Below, piece after piece: positions 1 through 8,763 of a DNA stretch of 64,000 nucleotides (position 1 is the stretch's first letter; every line of letters begins with the position of its first letter). The notes beneath the pieces are model-generated. The model did no database searches. It saw only the letters and a list, made by a program, of their open reading frames with translations, and was not told where the DNA came from. This DNA comes from Achromobacter xylosoxidans (GTDB lineage: Bacteria > Pseudomonadota > Gammaproteobacteria > Burkholderiales > Burkholderiaceae_B), in the NCBI RefSeq assembly GCF_014490035.1, contig NZ_CP061008.1, positions 620,001-684,000 on the forward strand. Reading direction: 5' to 3'. A program made the translations under genes and the position numbers.

Positions 1-450
1 CGACAGGTCGTCGCAGAACACAATAAAGCGTTCGGGACGGGAGGCGACCAGTTCGACAATGTCGGCCAGGTCGCCGAGGTCGGATTTGTCGACTTCGATC
101 AGGCGCAGTCCGCGCTCGCCATAGGCGGCCAGCATGGCCTTGACCAGCGAGCTCTTGCCGGTGCCGCGGGCGCCGGTCATGAGCACGTTGTTGGCCGGTT
201 TCTTTTCCAGGAACTGCAGCGTGTTGCGGTCGATGATGCCCTTCTGGCGCTCGATGTGCTGCAGGTCCGCCATGTCGATGCGCGCCACGTGGCGCACGGC
301 GTCCAGCCAGCCGCGCGCGCCGCGCTTGCGCCAGCGGTAGGCATGGGCGGTCCAGTCGATTTCGGGCGTTGCGGGCGGAAGCCAGGCTTCCAGCTGCGCC
401 AGCACGCGCTCGGCGCGCTGGATAAGGGTGGAGAACTCGGTTGCGGTCAC
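1..450 (-). CDS. DUF815-family AAA ATPase, C-terminus cut by window edge
   Basis: The reverse strand reads openly from a GTG at 450 to the window edge (150 codons, no stop). The product has the Walker A motif TGARGTGKSS, followed by a strand ending in FIVFCDDLS, which fits Walker B. This arrangement matches the DUF815 family of single-domain AAA ATPases, whose cellular role is poorly known. The gene starts 24 bases after the argJ stop, and in many beta-proteobacteria this ATPase accompanies argJ (established gene order), so co-transcription is likely. GTG was chosen because no in-frame ATG precedes the conserved N-terminal helix (TEFSTLIQRAERVLAQLE). The call is firm; the biological function is not. 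Confidence 0.85.
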   Translation of the reverse strand, partial: MTATEFSTLIQRAERVLAQLEAWLPPATPEIDWTAHAYRWRKRGARGWLDAVRHVARIDMADLQHIERQKGIIDRNTLQFLEKKPANNVLMTGARGTGKSSLVKAMLAAYGERGLRLIEVDKSDLGDLADIVELVASRPERFIVFCDDLS

Positions 451-474
451 GTCTGAAGTCCCGGAAGTTTCGGA

Positions 475-1701
475 TCAGGAGCGGTAGTCGGCGTTGATCG
501 ACACGTACTCGTGCGAGAAGTCGCAGGTGTAGACGGTGTCGCTGACCTGGCCGCGGCCCAGGGCGATGCGCACCTGGATCTCGGCCTGCTTCATCACGCG
601 CTGGCCGTCGGCTTCCTGGTAGGCGGGGTTGCGGCCGCCGTCCTTGGCCACCAGCACGTCGTCCAGCCACAGGCGGATGTTGGACACGTCCAGGTCGTCG
701 ATGCCGGCGTAGCCCACCGCGGCCAGGATGCGGCCCAGGTTGGGGTCCGAGGCGAAGAAAGCGGTCTTGACCAGCGGCGAGTGGGCCACGGCGTACGCCA
801 CCTTCAGCGCTTCCTCGGTGGTGCCGGCCTCTTCGACGCGGATGGTCATGAACTTGGTGGCGCCTTCGGCGTCGCGCACGATCTTGGTGGCCAGTTCCAG
901 CGCGGCGGCCGTCAGGGCTGCGCGCACGGCGGCGTAGGCCGGATCGGATTCGGCATTCACTTCGACGCCCGACTTGCCGGTGGCGGCGATGATGAAGGAG
1001 TCGTTGGTGGAGGTGTCGCCGTCGACCGTGATGCGGTTGAACGAGGCGTCGGCGATTTCGCCGGCCAGCTTGGACAGCAGCGGCTGGGCGATGCCGGCGT
1101 CAGTGGCCAGGAAGCTCAGCATGGTGGCCATGTTGGGCCGGATCATGCCGGCGCCCTTGCTGATGCCGGTGAAGGTGACGGTCTTGCCGTCGATCTGCAC
1201 CTTGGCCGAAGAAATCTTCGGCAGGGTGTCGGTCGTCATGATGCCGTGGGCGGCGCTGAACCAGTGGTCGGCGCCCAGGTCGGCGATGGCGGCGGGCAGG
1301 CCGGCCACCAGGCGGTCCAGCGGCAGCGGCTCCAGGATGACGCCGGTGGAGAAGGGCAGGACTTCGGCCGCGGGCACGCCCAGCAGCTTGCCCAGCGCGG
1401 CGCAGGTGTCCTTGGCCTTCTGCAGGCCTTCTTCGCCGGTGCCGGCATTGGCGTTGCCCGTGTTGATGACCAGCGCGCTGATCGGGCCGCCGGCGGCCAG
1501 GTGGGCCTGGCAAACCTGCACCGGCGCGGCGCAGAAGCGGTTGCGCGTGAACACGCCGGCCACGCTGGTGCCCTGTGCGAAACGGAACACGGTCAGGTCG
1601 CGTCGGTTGGCTTTGCGGATGCCGGCCTCGGTAACGCCGATTTCAACGCCGGCAACAGGAAAAATTTCGGACTCGGAGGGGATCTGCAGATTAACGGCCA
1701 T
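475..1701 (-). CDS. argJ: ArgJ, bifunctional glutamate N-acetyltransferase/amino-acid acetyltransferase
   Basis: ArgJ transfers the acetyl group from N-acetylornithine to glutamate, and in the bifunctional form also uses acetyl-CoA, feeding the cyclic arginine pathway in the cytoplasm. The 408-residue length is normal. The proenzyme cleaves itself before a threonine to give alpha and beta chains; the site is visible in [14 protein letters not shown], where the Thr after Ala is the nucleophile. Other family marks are [14 protein letters not shown] near residue 80, [12 protein letters not shown], and a C-terminus ending in [10 protein letters not shown]. It runs directly into the DUF815 ATPase gene. 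Whether this copy is mono- or bifunctional cannot be read from the sequence. Confidence 0.97.
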   Translation of the reverse strand: MAVNLQIPSESEIFPVAGVEIGVTEAGIRKANRRDLTVFRFAQGTSVAGVFTRNRFCAAPVQVCQAHLAAGGPISALVINTGNANAGTGEEGLQKAKDTCAALGKLLGVPAAEVLPFSTGVILEPLPLDRLVAGLPAAIADLGADHWFSAAHGIMTTDTLPKISSAKVQIDGKTVTFTGISKGAGMIRPNMATMLSFLATDAGIAQPLLSKLAGEIADASFNRITVDGDTSTNDSFIIAATGKSGVEVNAESDPAYAAVRAALTAAALELATKIVRDAEGATKFMTIRVEEAGTTEEALKVAYAVAHSPLVKTAFFASDPNLGRILAAVGYAGIDDLDVSNIRLWLDDVLVAKDGGRNPAYQEADGQRVMKQAEIQVRIALGRGQVSDTVYTCDFSHEYVSINADYRS

Positions 1702-1800
1702 GACTTCGTCTCATGTATGAGCAGGACGGAATCGCCGCCAGGCGAGGCGGCGCGCGGGGGAAAGCTTCGTATTATCCCACCGGAATGGGACAGCGTCCGG

Positions 1801-2823
1801 TCAGGGGCCGATCCGCATGGCCGCGACGTCCAACACGCCGGCCTCGCGGTTGCCCAGCACGCTGCGCACGGCGCCGTCCGGGGCCTGCAGCACCGACTTG
1901 CCCGCTGGCACGTCCTCGCCGCCCGCACGGCGCGCCGAACGCCCGCGCGAGGGCGAGAACAGCATATCGCCGGGCTGGGCGCCCGGCAGGCGGGCGTTGG
2001 CGGCCAGCACCCGGGTGCCGGGCTGGTAGGTCATGTCGCCCAGTACGGTTTCGCGGGCCAGCAGGCCTTCGAAATCCAGCATGCGGCGCTGGCTGTCCAG
2101 CTGCATGTCCACCTTGAGCATGGGCATGCGGGCCACCTCCAGCGCCTCGCTGCCTTCGGTGCGCAGCAGCCAGCGCGGCGCACCGGCGGCGCTGCCGCCA
2201 TTGACGACCTTGAGCCAGGCGCCGGGCGGCACGGGTTGCTGGTTCAGGGTATTGCCGATGGCCAGATGGCAGCTGGCAAAGCGAGGACGGCCGTCGTGCA
2301 GCACGAATTCAAGGCGGTGCCCATGCGCGCACAGCCAGCCGTCCTGCGCCTGGTCGCGGGCGATCTCCACCGACAGGGTCTCGGCCTGCTTGCTGCTGGC
2401 CGGGTAGCGGAACATGCGCGTGGCCGCGACCCCCTGGATGGAGGCGGGGTGGGTTTCGGGGAAGACGGCGAGATCGAACGATGCCAGATCGCCCGGCTTG
2501 GCCAGGCTGAGCACGGTTCCGGCCGGCATCTCCACGCCCGCCAGTTGGGTGGACTGGGCCAGCACGGTCTTGCGGTCGGCGTCGGCCTGGGCGCTTTGCC
2601 GGGCCGAGAACCACAGGCTGAACTGCTGATAGGGAAAGATGGTGCCGACGATGGCAAGCAAGGCCATCAGGACGGCGCCGCCGCGCCGGTGGCCGCCAAG
2701 CCATTCCCGGGCGCTGGGGGTGGTGGCCAGCACGGCCAGCCAGGTCAACAGCGTAGCCAGGCAGGCCAGCGAAGCTGCCATCAGCACGTAGAAATTACCG
2801 CCAGGGAGAGAAACCGGAATCAT
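1801..2823 (-). CDS. Unknown membrane-anchored protein with periplasmic domain
   Basis: No family was recognised. The 340-residue product begins with two hydrophobic segments (about residues 10-33 and 47-64) separated by a short basic, Arg-rich loop. A long polar domain of about 270 residues follows and probably faces the periplasm. That domain has two cysteines (near WLCAHGH and RFASCHLA) that could form a disulfide. The domain is rich in short beta-like stretches with no enzymatic motif I can identify. It lies between the MarR gene and argJ on the same strand; the 99-base gap to argJ suggests a separate transcript. The translated sequence reads cleanly with no sign of frame damage. Confidence 0.7.
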   Translation of the reverse strand: MIPVSLPGGNFYVLMAASLACLATLLTWLAVLATTPSAREWLGGHRRGGAVLMALLAIVGTIFPYQQFSLWFSARQSAQADADRKTVLAQSTQLAGVEMPAGTVLSLAKPGDLASFDLAVFPETHPASIQGVAATRMFRYPASSKQAETLSVEIARDQAQDGWLCAHGHRLEFVLHDGRPRFASCHLAIGNTLNQQPVPPGAWLKVVNGGSAAGAPRWLLRTEGSEALEVARMPMLKVDMQLDSQRRMLDFEGLLARETVLGDMTYQPGTRVLAANARLPGAQPGDMLFSPSRGRSARRAGGEDVPAGKSVLQAPDGAVRSVLGNREAGVLDVAAMRIGP

Positions 2824-2873
2824 GGCGGCAATTATGCGCCAATCCGCAGGCGGACATGGGCGCCTGCGGGCGT

Positions 2874-3368
2874 TCAGTTCTTGGCGGATTCGGAGCGGGT
2901 TGCCACCACTTGCAGCTTGAGTTCGCCCAGGGCCTGGAACAGCGCGTTGCGGGTGCTTTCGGGCAGGTCGCCGAACATGGACTTGACCCAGGATTCATGG
3001 GCGCGGGCCATGCGGGCGAAGCTCTTCTTGCCCAGCGGCGTAAGTTTGATGAGCGAGCTGCGGCGGTCGGATTCGACCTTGGTGCGCACCACCAGGCCTT
3101 CTTTTTCGAGCTGGTCGGTGATGCCGGTGATATTGCCGTTGGTGACCATCATGTGGCGCGACAGTTCGCCCATCTTCATGCCCTTGGGCGCGCGCTGCAA
3201 TTGCGCCATCAGGTCAAAGCGCGGCAAGGTCGTGTCGAATTCATTGCGCAGGCGGCTGCGGATCTCGCTCTCGACGAGATTGGCGCAGGTCAGCATGCGC
3301 AGCCACAGGCGCAGCGCATGGTGATCGTCGGGCGCGGCGCGGGATTCCAGGTCGGGGGTATCGGTCAT
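2874..3368 (-). CDS. MarR-family transcriptional regulator
   Basis: The 164-residue protein has the MarR winged helix: dimer helices at about residues 15-45, recognition helix around LSRHMMVTNGNITGITDQLE, and the beta-wing KVESDRRSSLIKLTPLG with the conserved DxRSS pattern. MarR proteins usually repress a divergent operon and are released by small, often aromatic, ligands. Here the divergent operon is the LIV-type importer beginning at 3728, so a role in controlling uptake of that importer's substrate is the simplest inference. The intergenic region carries repeats suited to operators (listed separately). The ligand cannot be predicted from the sequence. Confidence 0.9.
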   Translation of the reverse strand: MTDTPDLESRAAPDDHHALRLWLRMLTCANLVESEIRSRLRNEFDTTLPRFDLMAQLQRAPKGMKMGELSRHMMVTNGNITGITDQLEKEGLVVRTKVESDRRSSLIKLTPLGKKSFARMARAHESWVKSMFGDLPESTRNALFQALGELKLQVVATRSESAKN

Positions 3369-3529
3369 GGCTATGGAAATTACCGGGAATGAGGGGCGGG
3401 CGCCAGATGCTGTCGATCGAGGATCGTCAGGCGGGCCGCGGCGTGGCCGGCGGCGCGCTTCTTGAGTATCGGCGGGATGTCGGGTACTGTCGCGCGAACG
3501 TCGCGCCGGGTAGCCGGCACGGCGTGTTC

Positions 3530-3629
3530 ATAGTTTGGGTGGAGGGTAACCATGGCGGTAGCTTATTAGTAAAAACCCTTTGGTAAAAACCCTAGACTTG
3601 TTTTGCCGAATACTTTAAACCTAAACTAT
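3530..3629. promoter_or_regulatory. Candidate MarR operator/promoter region with direct and inverted repeats
   Basis: This part of the 359-base gap between the MarR gene and the importer operon is distinctly A/T-rich. GTAAAAACCCT occurs twice in direct orientation at 3569-3579 and 3583-3593, a 14-base period. ATAGTTTGGGT at 3530-3540 is repeated in inverted orientation as ACCTAAACTAT at 3619-3629 with one mismatch. No other coding frame of note occupies the gap. Repeats of this type between a MarR gene and its divergent target commonly bind the regulator; that function is inferred. Confidence 0.45.
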
Positions 3630-3727
3630 GAAGCACGCCAGCCTTGGCTGTGCTGCACGAAGTTTTTCGAATCGCGATTTCAAAAAAGAACACCCTCTGC
3701 GCGGGCTCGCGCACGGAGCACACCACC

Positions 3728-4891
3728 ATGCGTTTGATCACTTCCCTTCTGGCCGCCGCCGCCCTGGTGCCGGCACTGGCCGGCGCCGACACCATCAAGG
3801 TCGGCATCGCCAACGACATCTCCGGCCCGTTCTCCGCCTTGGGCGCCGAAGCCCGCGACGGTTTCAACCTGGCCATCAAGCAACTGGGCAGCAAGCTGGG
3901 CGGACAGCCCGCCGAATTCGTGCAGACCGACATGGGCGGCAACCCCGACCAGGCCCGCCAACTGGTGACGCGCTACATCCAGCGCGACAAGGTCGATTTC
4001 TTCACCGGCCCCATCGGCTCGAACGTGGCGCTGGCCGTGGGCCCCGCGCTGTTCGCGGCCAAGGTGCCGTACCTGTCGAACAACCCCGGCCCCAGCCAGT
4101 TCGCCGGCGCGCAATGCAATGCGTACTGGTTCGGCACGTCCTACCAGAACGACGCCTTCCACGAAGCGGCCGGCAAGGTCGCGGCGGATCGCGGCTTCAA
4201 GAAGATGTTCATCATGGCCCCGGACTATCCGGCCGGCAAGGATGCGCTCAACGGCTTCAAGCGCGGCTACAAGACCGCCCCGGGCGACGAGGTCTACACC
4301 AAGCTCGGCCAGATCGACTACGCCGCCGAATTGGCGCAGATCCGCGCCGCCAAACCGGACGCCGTCTATATCTTCCTGCCGGGCGGCATGGGCATCAACT
4401 TCGTCAAGCAGTTTGTCTCGACCGGCCTGTCGCAAAGCGTCAAGCTGATCGGCCCGGGCTTCTCGGCCGACGAGGACGTGATCCAGGCCGTGGGCGAACC
4501 CATGCTGGGCATGTACAACACGGCGCAGTGGGCGCATGACCTGGACGTGCCGCAGAACAAGGCCTTCGTCGACGCCTTCCGCAAGGAATACAACGGCCGC
4601 TACCCCTCGGTGTACGCCGCCCAGGCCTACGACGTGATCATGGCCATGGACGCCGCCGTCAAGCAGGCCGGCGGCAAGGCCTCCGACCGCGAAGCCATCG
4701 TGCGCGCGCTGGAAAAGGCCGACTACCCCTCGGTGCGCGGCAGCTTCACCTACGGCAAGAACCACTATCCCATCCAGTCCTACTATCTGCGCGTCGTCGA
4801 CAAGGACGGCAGCGGCCGCATCACCAACAAGCTGGTGGGCAAGGTGTTCGACAAGTACCAGGACGTCTACGTCGGCGAGTGCAAGTTGTAG
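3728..4891 (+). CDS. LIV-type ABC importer periplasmic substrate-binding protein
   Basis: A 387-residue binding protein of the LivK/type I periplasmic fold. The ATG at 3728 was chosen because it gives a classic signal peptide (MRLITSLLAAAALVPALAGA) and a GGAG about 9 bases upstream; the open frame continues 28 codons further 5' without signal-peptide character. The mature protein starts DTIKVGIANDISGPFSALG, the typical family N-terminus, and has NPDQARQLVTRYIQRDKVDFFTGP as the usual second helix and strand. It heads a five-gene importer operon (3.7-8.5 kb) opposite a MarR gene. Family members carry branched amino acids, amides, or aromatic acids; the MarR neighbour makes an aromatic substrate attractive, but this is inference. 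Confidence 0.92.
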   Translation: MRLITSLLAAAALVPALAGADTIKVGIANDISGPFSALGAEARDGFNLAIKQLGSKLGGQPAEFVQTDMGGNPDQARQLVTRYIQRDKVDFFTGPIGSNVALAVGPALFAAKVPYLSNNPGPSQFAGAQCNAYWFGTSYQNDAFHEAAGKVAADRGFKKMFIMAPDYPAGKDALNGFKRGYKTAPGDEVYTKLGQIDYAAELAQIRAAKPDAVYIFLPGGMGINFVKQFVSTGLSQSVKLIGPGFSADEDVIQAVGEPMLGMYNTAQWAHDLDVPQNKAFVDAFRKEYNGRYPSVYAAQAYDVIMAMDAAVKQAGGKASDREAIVRALEKADYPSVRGSFTYGKNHYPIQSYYLRVVDKDGSGRITNKLVGKVFDKYQDVYVGECKL

Positions 4892-4904
4892 AGGGAAAGA
4901 CCCA

Positions 4905-4972
4905 CCCCCGAAGCGCTGCGCGCTTCCCCCTCAAGGGGGCATGCCTGCGGACCGGCGGAGCCGGATCCGCGG
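4905..4972. repeat. Three-hairpin intergenic repeat-like element (possible terminator)
   Basis: Between the binding-protein gene and the first permease gene lie three consecutive inverted repeats: GAAGCGC/GCGCTTC with a 3-base loop (4910-4926), CCCCC/GGGGG with loop TCAA (4926-4939), and a third imperfect GC-rich stem around 4947-4970 with a one-base bulge. The layout resembles the REP-like elements scattered between genes in Bordetella and Achromobacter (from memory, not searched). Its position inside an operon suggests it may stabilise the upstream binding-protein mRNA or attenuate read-through, so that the binding protein is made in excess. Confidence 0.55.
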
Positions 4973-5098
4973 CATCTGGATCGGGTGGCACCGCAGCATG
5001 CGTCGTGCTTGGTGCGCGGACGCGATGCGCAATCAGATGGCTTTAATGATTAGGCCGCGAACCAGGCCATTGGCAATTCGCGGCAGGGGGAAGTGTTC

Positions 5099-6019
5099 AT
5101 GACGTTTACGCTGATCGTCGAGCAATTGCTGAACGGTCTGCAGTTTGGGTTGATGTTGTTTCTGATCGCGGCCGGGCTGACCCTGGTGTTCGGCATCATG
5201 GACATCATGAATCTGGCTCACGGCTCGCTCTACATGGCCGGCGCCTATGTCGCCGCCGAAACCATGCAGCGCACAGGTTCATTCACCGCCGCCGTCCTGG
5301 TGGCGGCCGTCGCCACCGGCATCGTCGGCGTGGTGCTGGAACTTACGCTGATCCGCCGCCTGGCGCTGCGCGACCACCTGGCCCAGGTGTTGGGCACCTA
5401 CGCCGTCATCCTCATCGCCAATGACCTGGTCAAGATGATCTGGGGGCCTGCCCCGGTCATGCTGAACATGCCGGCCGCGCTGTCCGGCCCGGTCCGGCTG
5501 CTGCCCGACCTGCTCTATCCCGCCTACCGCCTGATGATCATCGTGTTCGGCGTGGCCGCCGCCGCGGGCCTGTACTGGTTCGTGACGCGCACCCGCGCGG
5601 GCGTGCTGGTGCGGGCGGGGGCGTCCAACCGCCAGATGGCCACCCTGATGGGCGTGCGCGTGCCGCTGCTGTTCCTGGGCGTGTTCGTGCTGGGCGCGAT
5701 GCTGGCCGCCGTGGCCGGCGCCTTGCTCGGCCCCATCACTTCGGTGCAGGTGGGCATGGGCGAGGAAATCCTGATCCTGGTGCTGGTGTGCATCGTGATC
5801 GGCGGCATCGGATCGATTCGCGGCGCCTTTGTCGGCGCGCTGCTGGTGGGCATGGTGGACACGGCGGGGCGGGCCTTCCTGCCCATGCTGCTGCGCCAGG
5901 TCTTTTCTCCGGCCGTGGCTTCCAGCGTCGGGCCGACGCTGGCCGCCATCGCCATTTACGTATTGATGGCGGCAGTGCTGGTGTTCCGGCCCTCCGGCTT
6001 GTTTCCGGCGCGGGGTTGA
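5099..6019 (+). CDS. LIV-type ABC importer permease, LivH family
   Basis: A 306-residue inner-membrane permease with about eight hydrophobic segments and the LivH hallmarks LTLVFGIMDIMNLAHGSLYM near the N-terminus and GGIGSIRGAFVGALLVG near residue 245, the loop that contacts the ATPases. The ATG at 5099 is preferred because AGGGGGAAG lies at an ideal distance upstream; a GTG at 5093 would add two residues. It is followed two bases later by the LivM-family gene, so the two permeases are translationally coupled and form the heterodimeric channel. Confidence 0.93.
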   Translation: MTFTLIVEQLLNGLQFGLMLFLIAAGLTLVFGIMDIMNLAHGSLYMAGAYVAAETMQRTGSFTAAVLVAAVATGIVGVVLELTLIRRLALRDHLAQVLGTYAVILIANDLVKMIWGPAPVMLNMPAALSGPVRLLPDLLYPAYRLMIIVFGVAAAAGLYWFVTRTRAGVLVRAGASNRQMATLMGVRVPLLFLGVFVLGAMLAAVAGALLGPITSVQVGMGEEILILVLVCIVIGGIGSIRGAFVGALLVGMVDTAGRAFLPMLLRQVFSPAVASSVGPTLAAIAIYVLMAAVLVFRPSGLFPARG

Positions 6020-6021
6020 GC

Positions 6022-6987
6022 ATGAAATCCATGATCTGGACCGTGGTCCTGCTGGCCGCGCTGGCGGTGTTCCCGCTGGTCGCGCCGGCGCTGGGCCTGG
6101 ACTTCTATATTTCCTTCGTACGGCGCGTGCTGATCTATGCGCTGGCCGCGACCAGCCTGAACCTGATCCTGGGTTACGGCGGCATGGTGGCGCTGGGGCA
6201 TGCCGCCTTCTTCGGCGCGGGCGCCTACGCGGTCGGCATCCTGGCCATGTCGGGCGTGACGTCCGCCCTGATCGTCTGGCCGGTGGCCATGCTGTTGGCG
6301 GCGGTGCTGGCCTGCATCACGGGGGCGATTTCGCTGCGCACCCGCGGCGTGTACTTCATCATGATCACGCTGGCCTTCGCGCAGATGCTGTTCTACATCT
6401 TCATCTCGCTGCGCCAGTACGGCGGCGAGGACGGGCTGAACCTGCCGGGCTATTCCAGCCTGCCGGGCCTGGACCTGGCCAATGACGTCAGCTTCTATTA
6501 CCTGGTGCTGGCGCTGTTCGCGCTGATCATGTGGGTGTTCGGCCGCGTGGTGACCTCGCGCTTCGGCACCGCCCTGCAAGGCATACGCGAGAACGAATCG
6601 CGCATGGAATCCATGGGCTATCCGGTCTATCGCATCAAGCTGATGGCCTTCACGCTGAGCGGCGCGGTGGCGGGCCTGGCCGGCGCGCTGCTGGCCAACC
6701 ACAACCTCTTCATCTCGCCCAGCCTGATGCACTGGACCCAGTCGGCCAACCTGCTGATCATGGTGCTGGTGGGCGGCATCGGCCTGCGCTATGGCGGCGT
6801 GGCCGGCGCCGTGGTCATGCTGACCCTGGAGGAAGTGCTACGCCTGTGGACCGAATATTGGCATCTGCCCCTGGGCGTGCTGCTGTTGTGCGTGGTGTTC
6901 GGCGCGCCGCGCGGCCTGGTCGGGCTGTTCGGCCCCCTGTTCAGCGGCCGCGCCGCTGCCACCCAATCCGGCAAGGCGGGATCATGA
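6022..6987 (+). CDS. LIV-type ABC importer permease, LivM family
   Basis: A 321-residue partner permease. LivM features are SLNLILGYGGMVALGHAAFF after the first helices, ISLRTRGVYFIMITLAFAQM, and the cytoplasmic coupling segment around ALQGIRENESRMESMGYPVY. The C-terminal helix and VVFGAPRGLVGL are also typical. The ATG at 6022 follows the LivH stop by two bases and gives a hydrophobic N-terminus; a longer upstream frame lacks any membrane or family character. The gene overlaps the next ATPase gene by four bases (ATGA). Confidence 0.93.
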   Translation: MKSMIWTVVLLAALAVFPLVAPALGLDFYISFVRRVLIYALAATSLNLILGYGGMVALGHAAFFGAGAYAVGILAMSGVTSALIVWPVAMLLAAVLACITGAISLRTRGVYFIMITLAFAQMLFYIFISLRQYGGEDGLNLPGYSSLPGLDLANDVSFYYLVLALFALIMWVFGRVVTSRFGTALQGIRENESRMESMGYPVYRIKLMAFTLSGAVAGLAGALLANHNLFISPSLMHWTQSANLLIMVLVGGIGLRYGGVAGAVVMLTLEEVLRLWTEYWHLPLGVLLLCVVFGAPRGLVGLFGPLFSGRAAATQSGKAGS

Positions 6988-7751
6988 ACGCAGCTGTAAC
7001 GCCAGCCCTGCAGGCCACGGGACTGGTGCGCCGCTTTGGCGCGCTGGTCGCCACCGACAATGTGTCGCTGTCCCTGAACCCGGGCGAGATCCACGCCTTG
7101 ATCGGCCCCAATGGCGCGGGCAAGTCCACGCTGATCCATCTGCTGTCCGGCACGTTGACGGCGGACTCGGGCAAGCTGACGGTGGGCGGACGCGACGTCA
7201 CCAGCATGAACGCCCACCAGCGCGTCGCGGCCGGGCTATCGCGGTCGTACCAGATCACCAACATCTTCAAACAATCCTCGGTGCTCGACAACCTGGTGCT
7301 GGCGGTGCAGGCGCACGCCGGCAGCAGCTTCCGCTTCTGGAAGCCGCGCGCCGCCGAATCGGCCCTGTACGAGCAGGCGCGCGAGCTGGCGCGGGAATGC
7401 GCCATCGACGCCAGCCTGCTGGAACGCCCGGCCGGCACCTTGCCGCACGGCGAACAGCGCAAGGTCGAATTCGCGCTGGCCCTGGCCGCACGGCCGGCCG
7501 TGCTGCTGCTGGACGAACCCATGGCGGGCATGGGGCCGGATGAAACCGTGCGCCTGACCGAACTGATCGAATCCATGCGCGGCCGCGCCGCCATGCTGCT
7601 GGTCGAACACGACATGCAGGCGGTGTTCCGCCTGGCCGACCGCCTGTCGGTGCTGGTCTACGGCCGCGTCATCGCGACCGGCACCCCTGACGAAATCCGC
7701 GCCAACCCGGAAGTGCGGCAAGCCTACCTGGGCGACGAGGAGACCGCGTGA
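6984..7751 (+). CDS. LIV-type ABC importer ATPase, LivG family
   Basis: A 255-residue nucleotide-binding subunit with Walker A GPNGAGKST, Q-loop region SRSYQITNIF, signature LPHGEQRKVEFAL, Walker B VLLLDEPMAGM and switch His in LLVEHDM. LPHGEQ replaces the usual LSYGEQ of this family, a mild variation at the ATP-contacting signature. The ATG at 6984 overlaps the upstream stop (ATGA), indicating translational coupling. A long upstream extension of the frame lies entirely inside the LivM gene and is not coding. It pairs with the following LivF-type ATPase. Confidence 0.93.
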   Translation: MNAAVTPALQATGLVRRFGALVATDNVSLSLNPGEIHALIGPNGAGKSTLIHLLSGTLTADSGKLTVGGRDVTSMNAHQRVAAGLSRSYQITNIFKQSSVLDNLVLAVQAHAGSSFRFWKPRAAESALYEQARELARECAIDASLLERPAGTLPHGEQRKVEFALALAARPAVLLLDEPMAGMGPDETVRLTELIESMRGRAAMLLVEHDMQAVFRLADRLSVLVYGRVIATGTPDEIRANPEVRQAYLGDEETA

Positions 7752-8455
7752 TGCTGACCATCGAATCCGCCAAGAGCGGCTATGGCGCCAGCCAGGTGCT
7801 GTTTGGCGTGGACCTGCAGATCGGCGCGGGCCAGGTCGTGACCTTGCTGGGCCGCAATGGCATGGGCAAGACCACGCTGCTGCGCACCTTGTTCGGCCAG
7901 TTGCCCCTGCGCGGCGGCAAGATCCAGTTCGCGGGCCAGGACATCAGCGGCTGGAGTCCGGACCGCATCGCGCGGGTCGGCATGGCCATCGTGCCGGAAG
8001 GGCGGCAGTGCTTCCCGAACCTGACGGTGCGCGAGCACCTGACGGCCTTCGTCGCTGCGCGCAATCCGGACATCGGCGAACCCTGGACGCCGGAGCGCGT
8101 CTTCGAACTCTTCCCCCGTCTGCACGAACGCGCCCGCAACATGGGCAACCAGCTTTCGGGCGGCGAACAGCAGATGCTGGCCATTGGCCGGGCGCTGGTC
8201 ACCAATCCGCGGCTGCTGATCCTGGATGAGGCCACCGAAGGCCTGGCGCCCAAGATCCGCGAGGAAATCTGGAATTGCCTGGCGCGCCTGCGCCAGGCCG
8301 GCCAGACCATCCTGGTCATCGACAAATACGTCGAACGGCTGCTGAGCCTGGCCGACCGCCATGTGATCCTGGAGCGCGGCAAGGTGGTATGGACCGGAGA
8401 CTCGCAGGCGCTGGACGCCGATCGCGGCCTTTGGGAACGCTATCTGGGCGTGTAG
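7748..8455 (+). CDS. LIV-type ABC importer ATPase, LivF family
   Basis: The second 235-residue nucleotide-binding subunit: Walker A GRNGMGKTT, VPEGRQCFPNLTVREHL (typical LivF segment), signature LSGGEQQMLAIGRAL, Walker B LLILDEATEGLAP. The usual switch histidine is replaced: the family generally has VEQ at this place and here the sequence reads LVIDKYV, so one ATP site may depend on the LivG partner. GTG at 7748 overlaps the LivG stop; ATG at 7751 is an alternative start one codon later. It is the last gene of the importer operon. Confidence 0.92.
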   Translation: MMLTIESAKSGYGASQVLFGVDLQIGAGQVVTLLGRNGMGKTTLLRTLFGQLPLRGGKIQFAGQDISGWSPDRIARVGMAIVPEGRQCFPNLTVREHLTAFVAARNPDIGEPWTPERVFELFPRLHERARNMGNQLSGGEQQMLAIGRALVTNPRLLILDEATEGLAPKIREEIWNCLARLRQAGQTILVIDKYVERLLSLADRHVILERGKVVWTGDSQALDADRGLWERYLGV

Positions 8456-8464
8456 CAAGAAAGC

Positions 8465-8531
8465 TGCAATGTAAACAGGCAAATGCCGGCAGTCGTGACA
8501 TAAAAAGCAATAAATCGACATTTACATTGCA
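8465..8531. promoter_or_regulatory. Perfect 11-bp inverted repeat downstream of importer operon, upstream of siaA
   Basis: TGCAATGTAAA (8465-8475) is matched exactly by its reverse complement TTTACATTGCA (8521-8531), with 45 bases between. The right arm overlaps a second small palindrome, TTGCA-N4-TGCAA, at 8527-8540. The surrounding 308-base gap (8456-8763) has no supported gene. The spacing, about six DNA turns apart by centre, would suit a looping regulator or a long-stem RNA; there is no T-run after the right arm, so an intrinsic terminator is unlikely. Confidence 0.4.
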
Positions 8532-8763
8532 ACAGTGCAACTTAGGACGCCCAGGCGTCTTACAAGCGTTTGCTCCTGTTTCAATTGGAACCACTGTTCT
8601 CTACACTTGTCGCGCCGGACGTGCCTCGCGGGTACGCCAGCAACAGGCTCATGGCTGGACTAGCGGGGCAAGCGCGCGGCGAAACATCGTTACACAACGA
8701 AAGCCTACCCATGCGTCCCCTTCACGCACGTTACGTCTTATCAGGCAGTAAGGAAGACTTTGC

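Noticed and set aside
511..3324. Very long open frame on the plus strand, antisense to argJ and the membrane-protein gene
   Set aside because: Its Gly/Ala/His/Arg-rich composition is the normal by-product of high-GC third positions on the other strand; no domain or start signal is visible.
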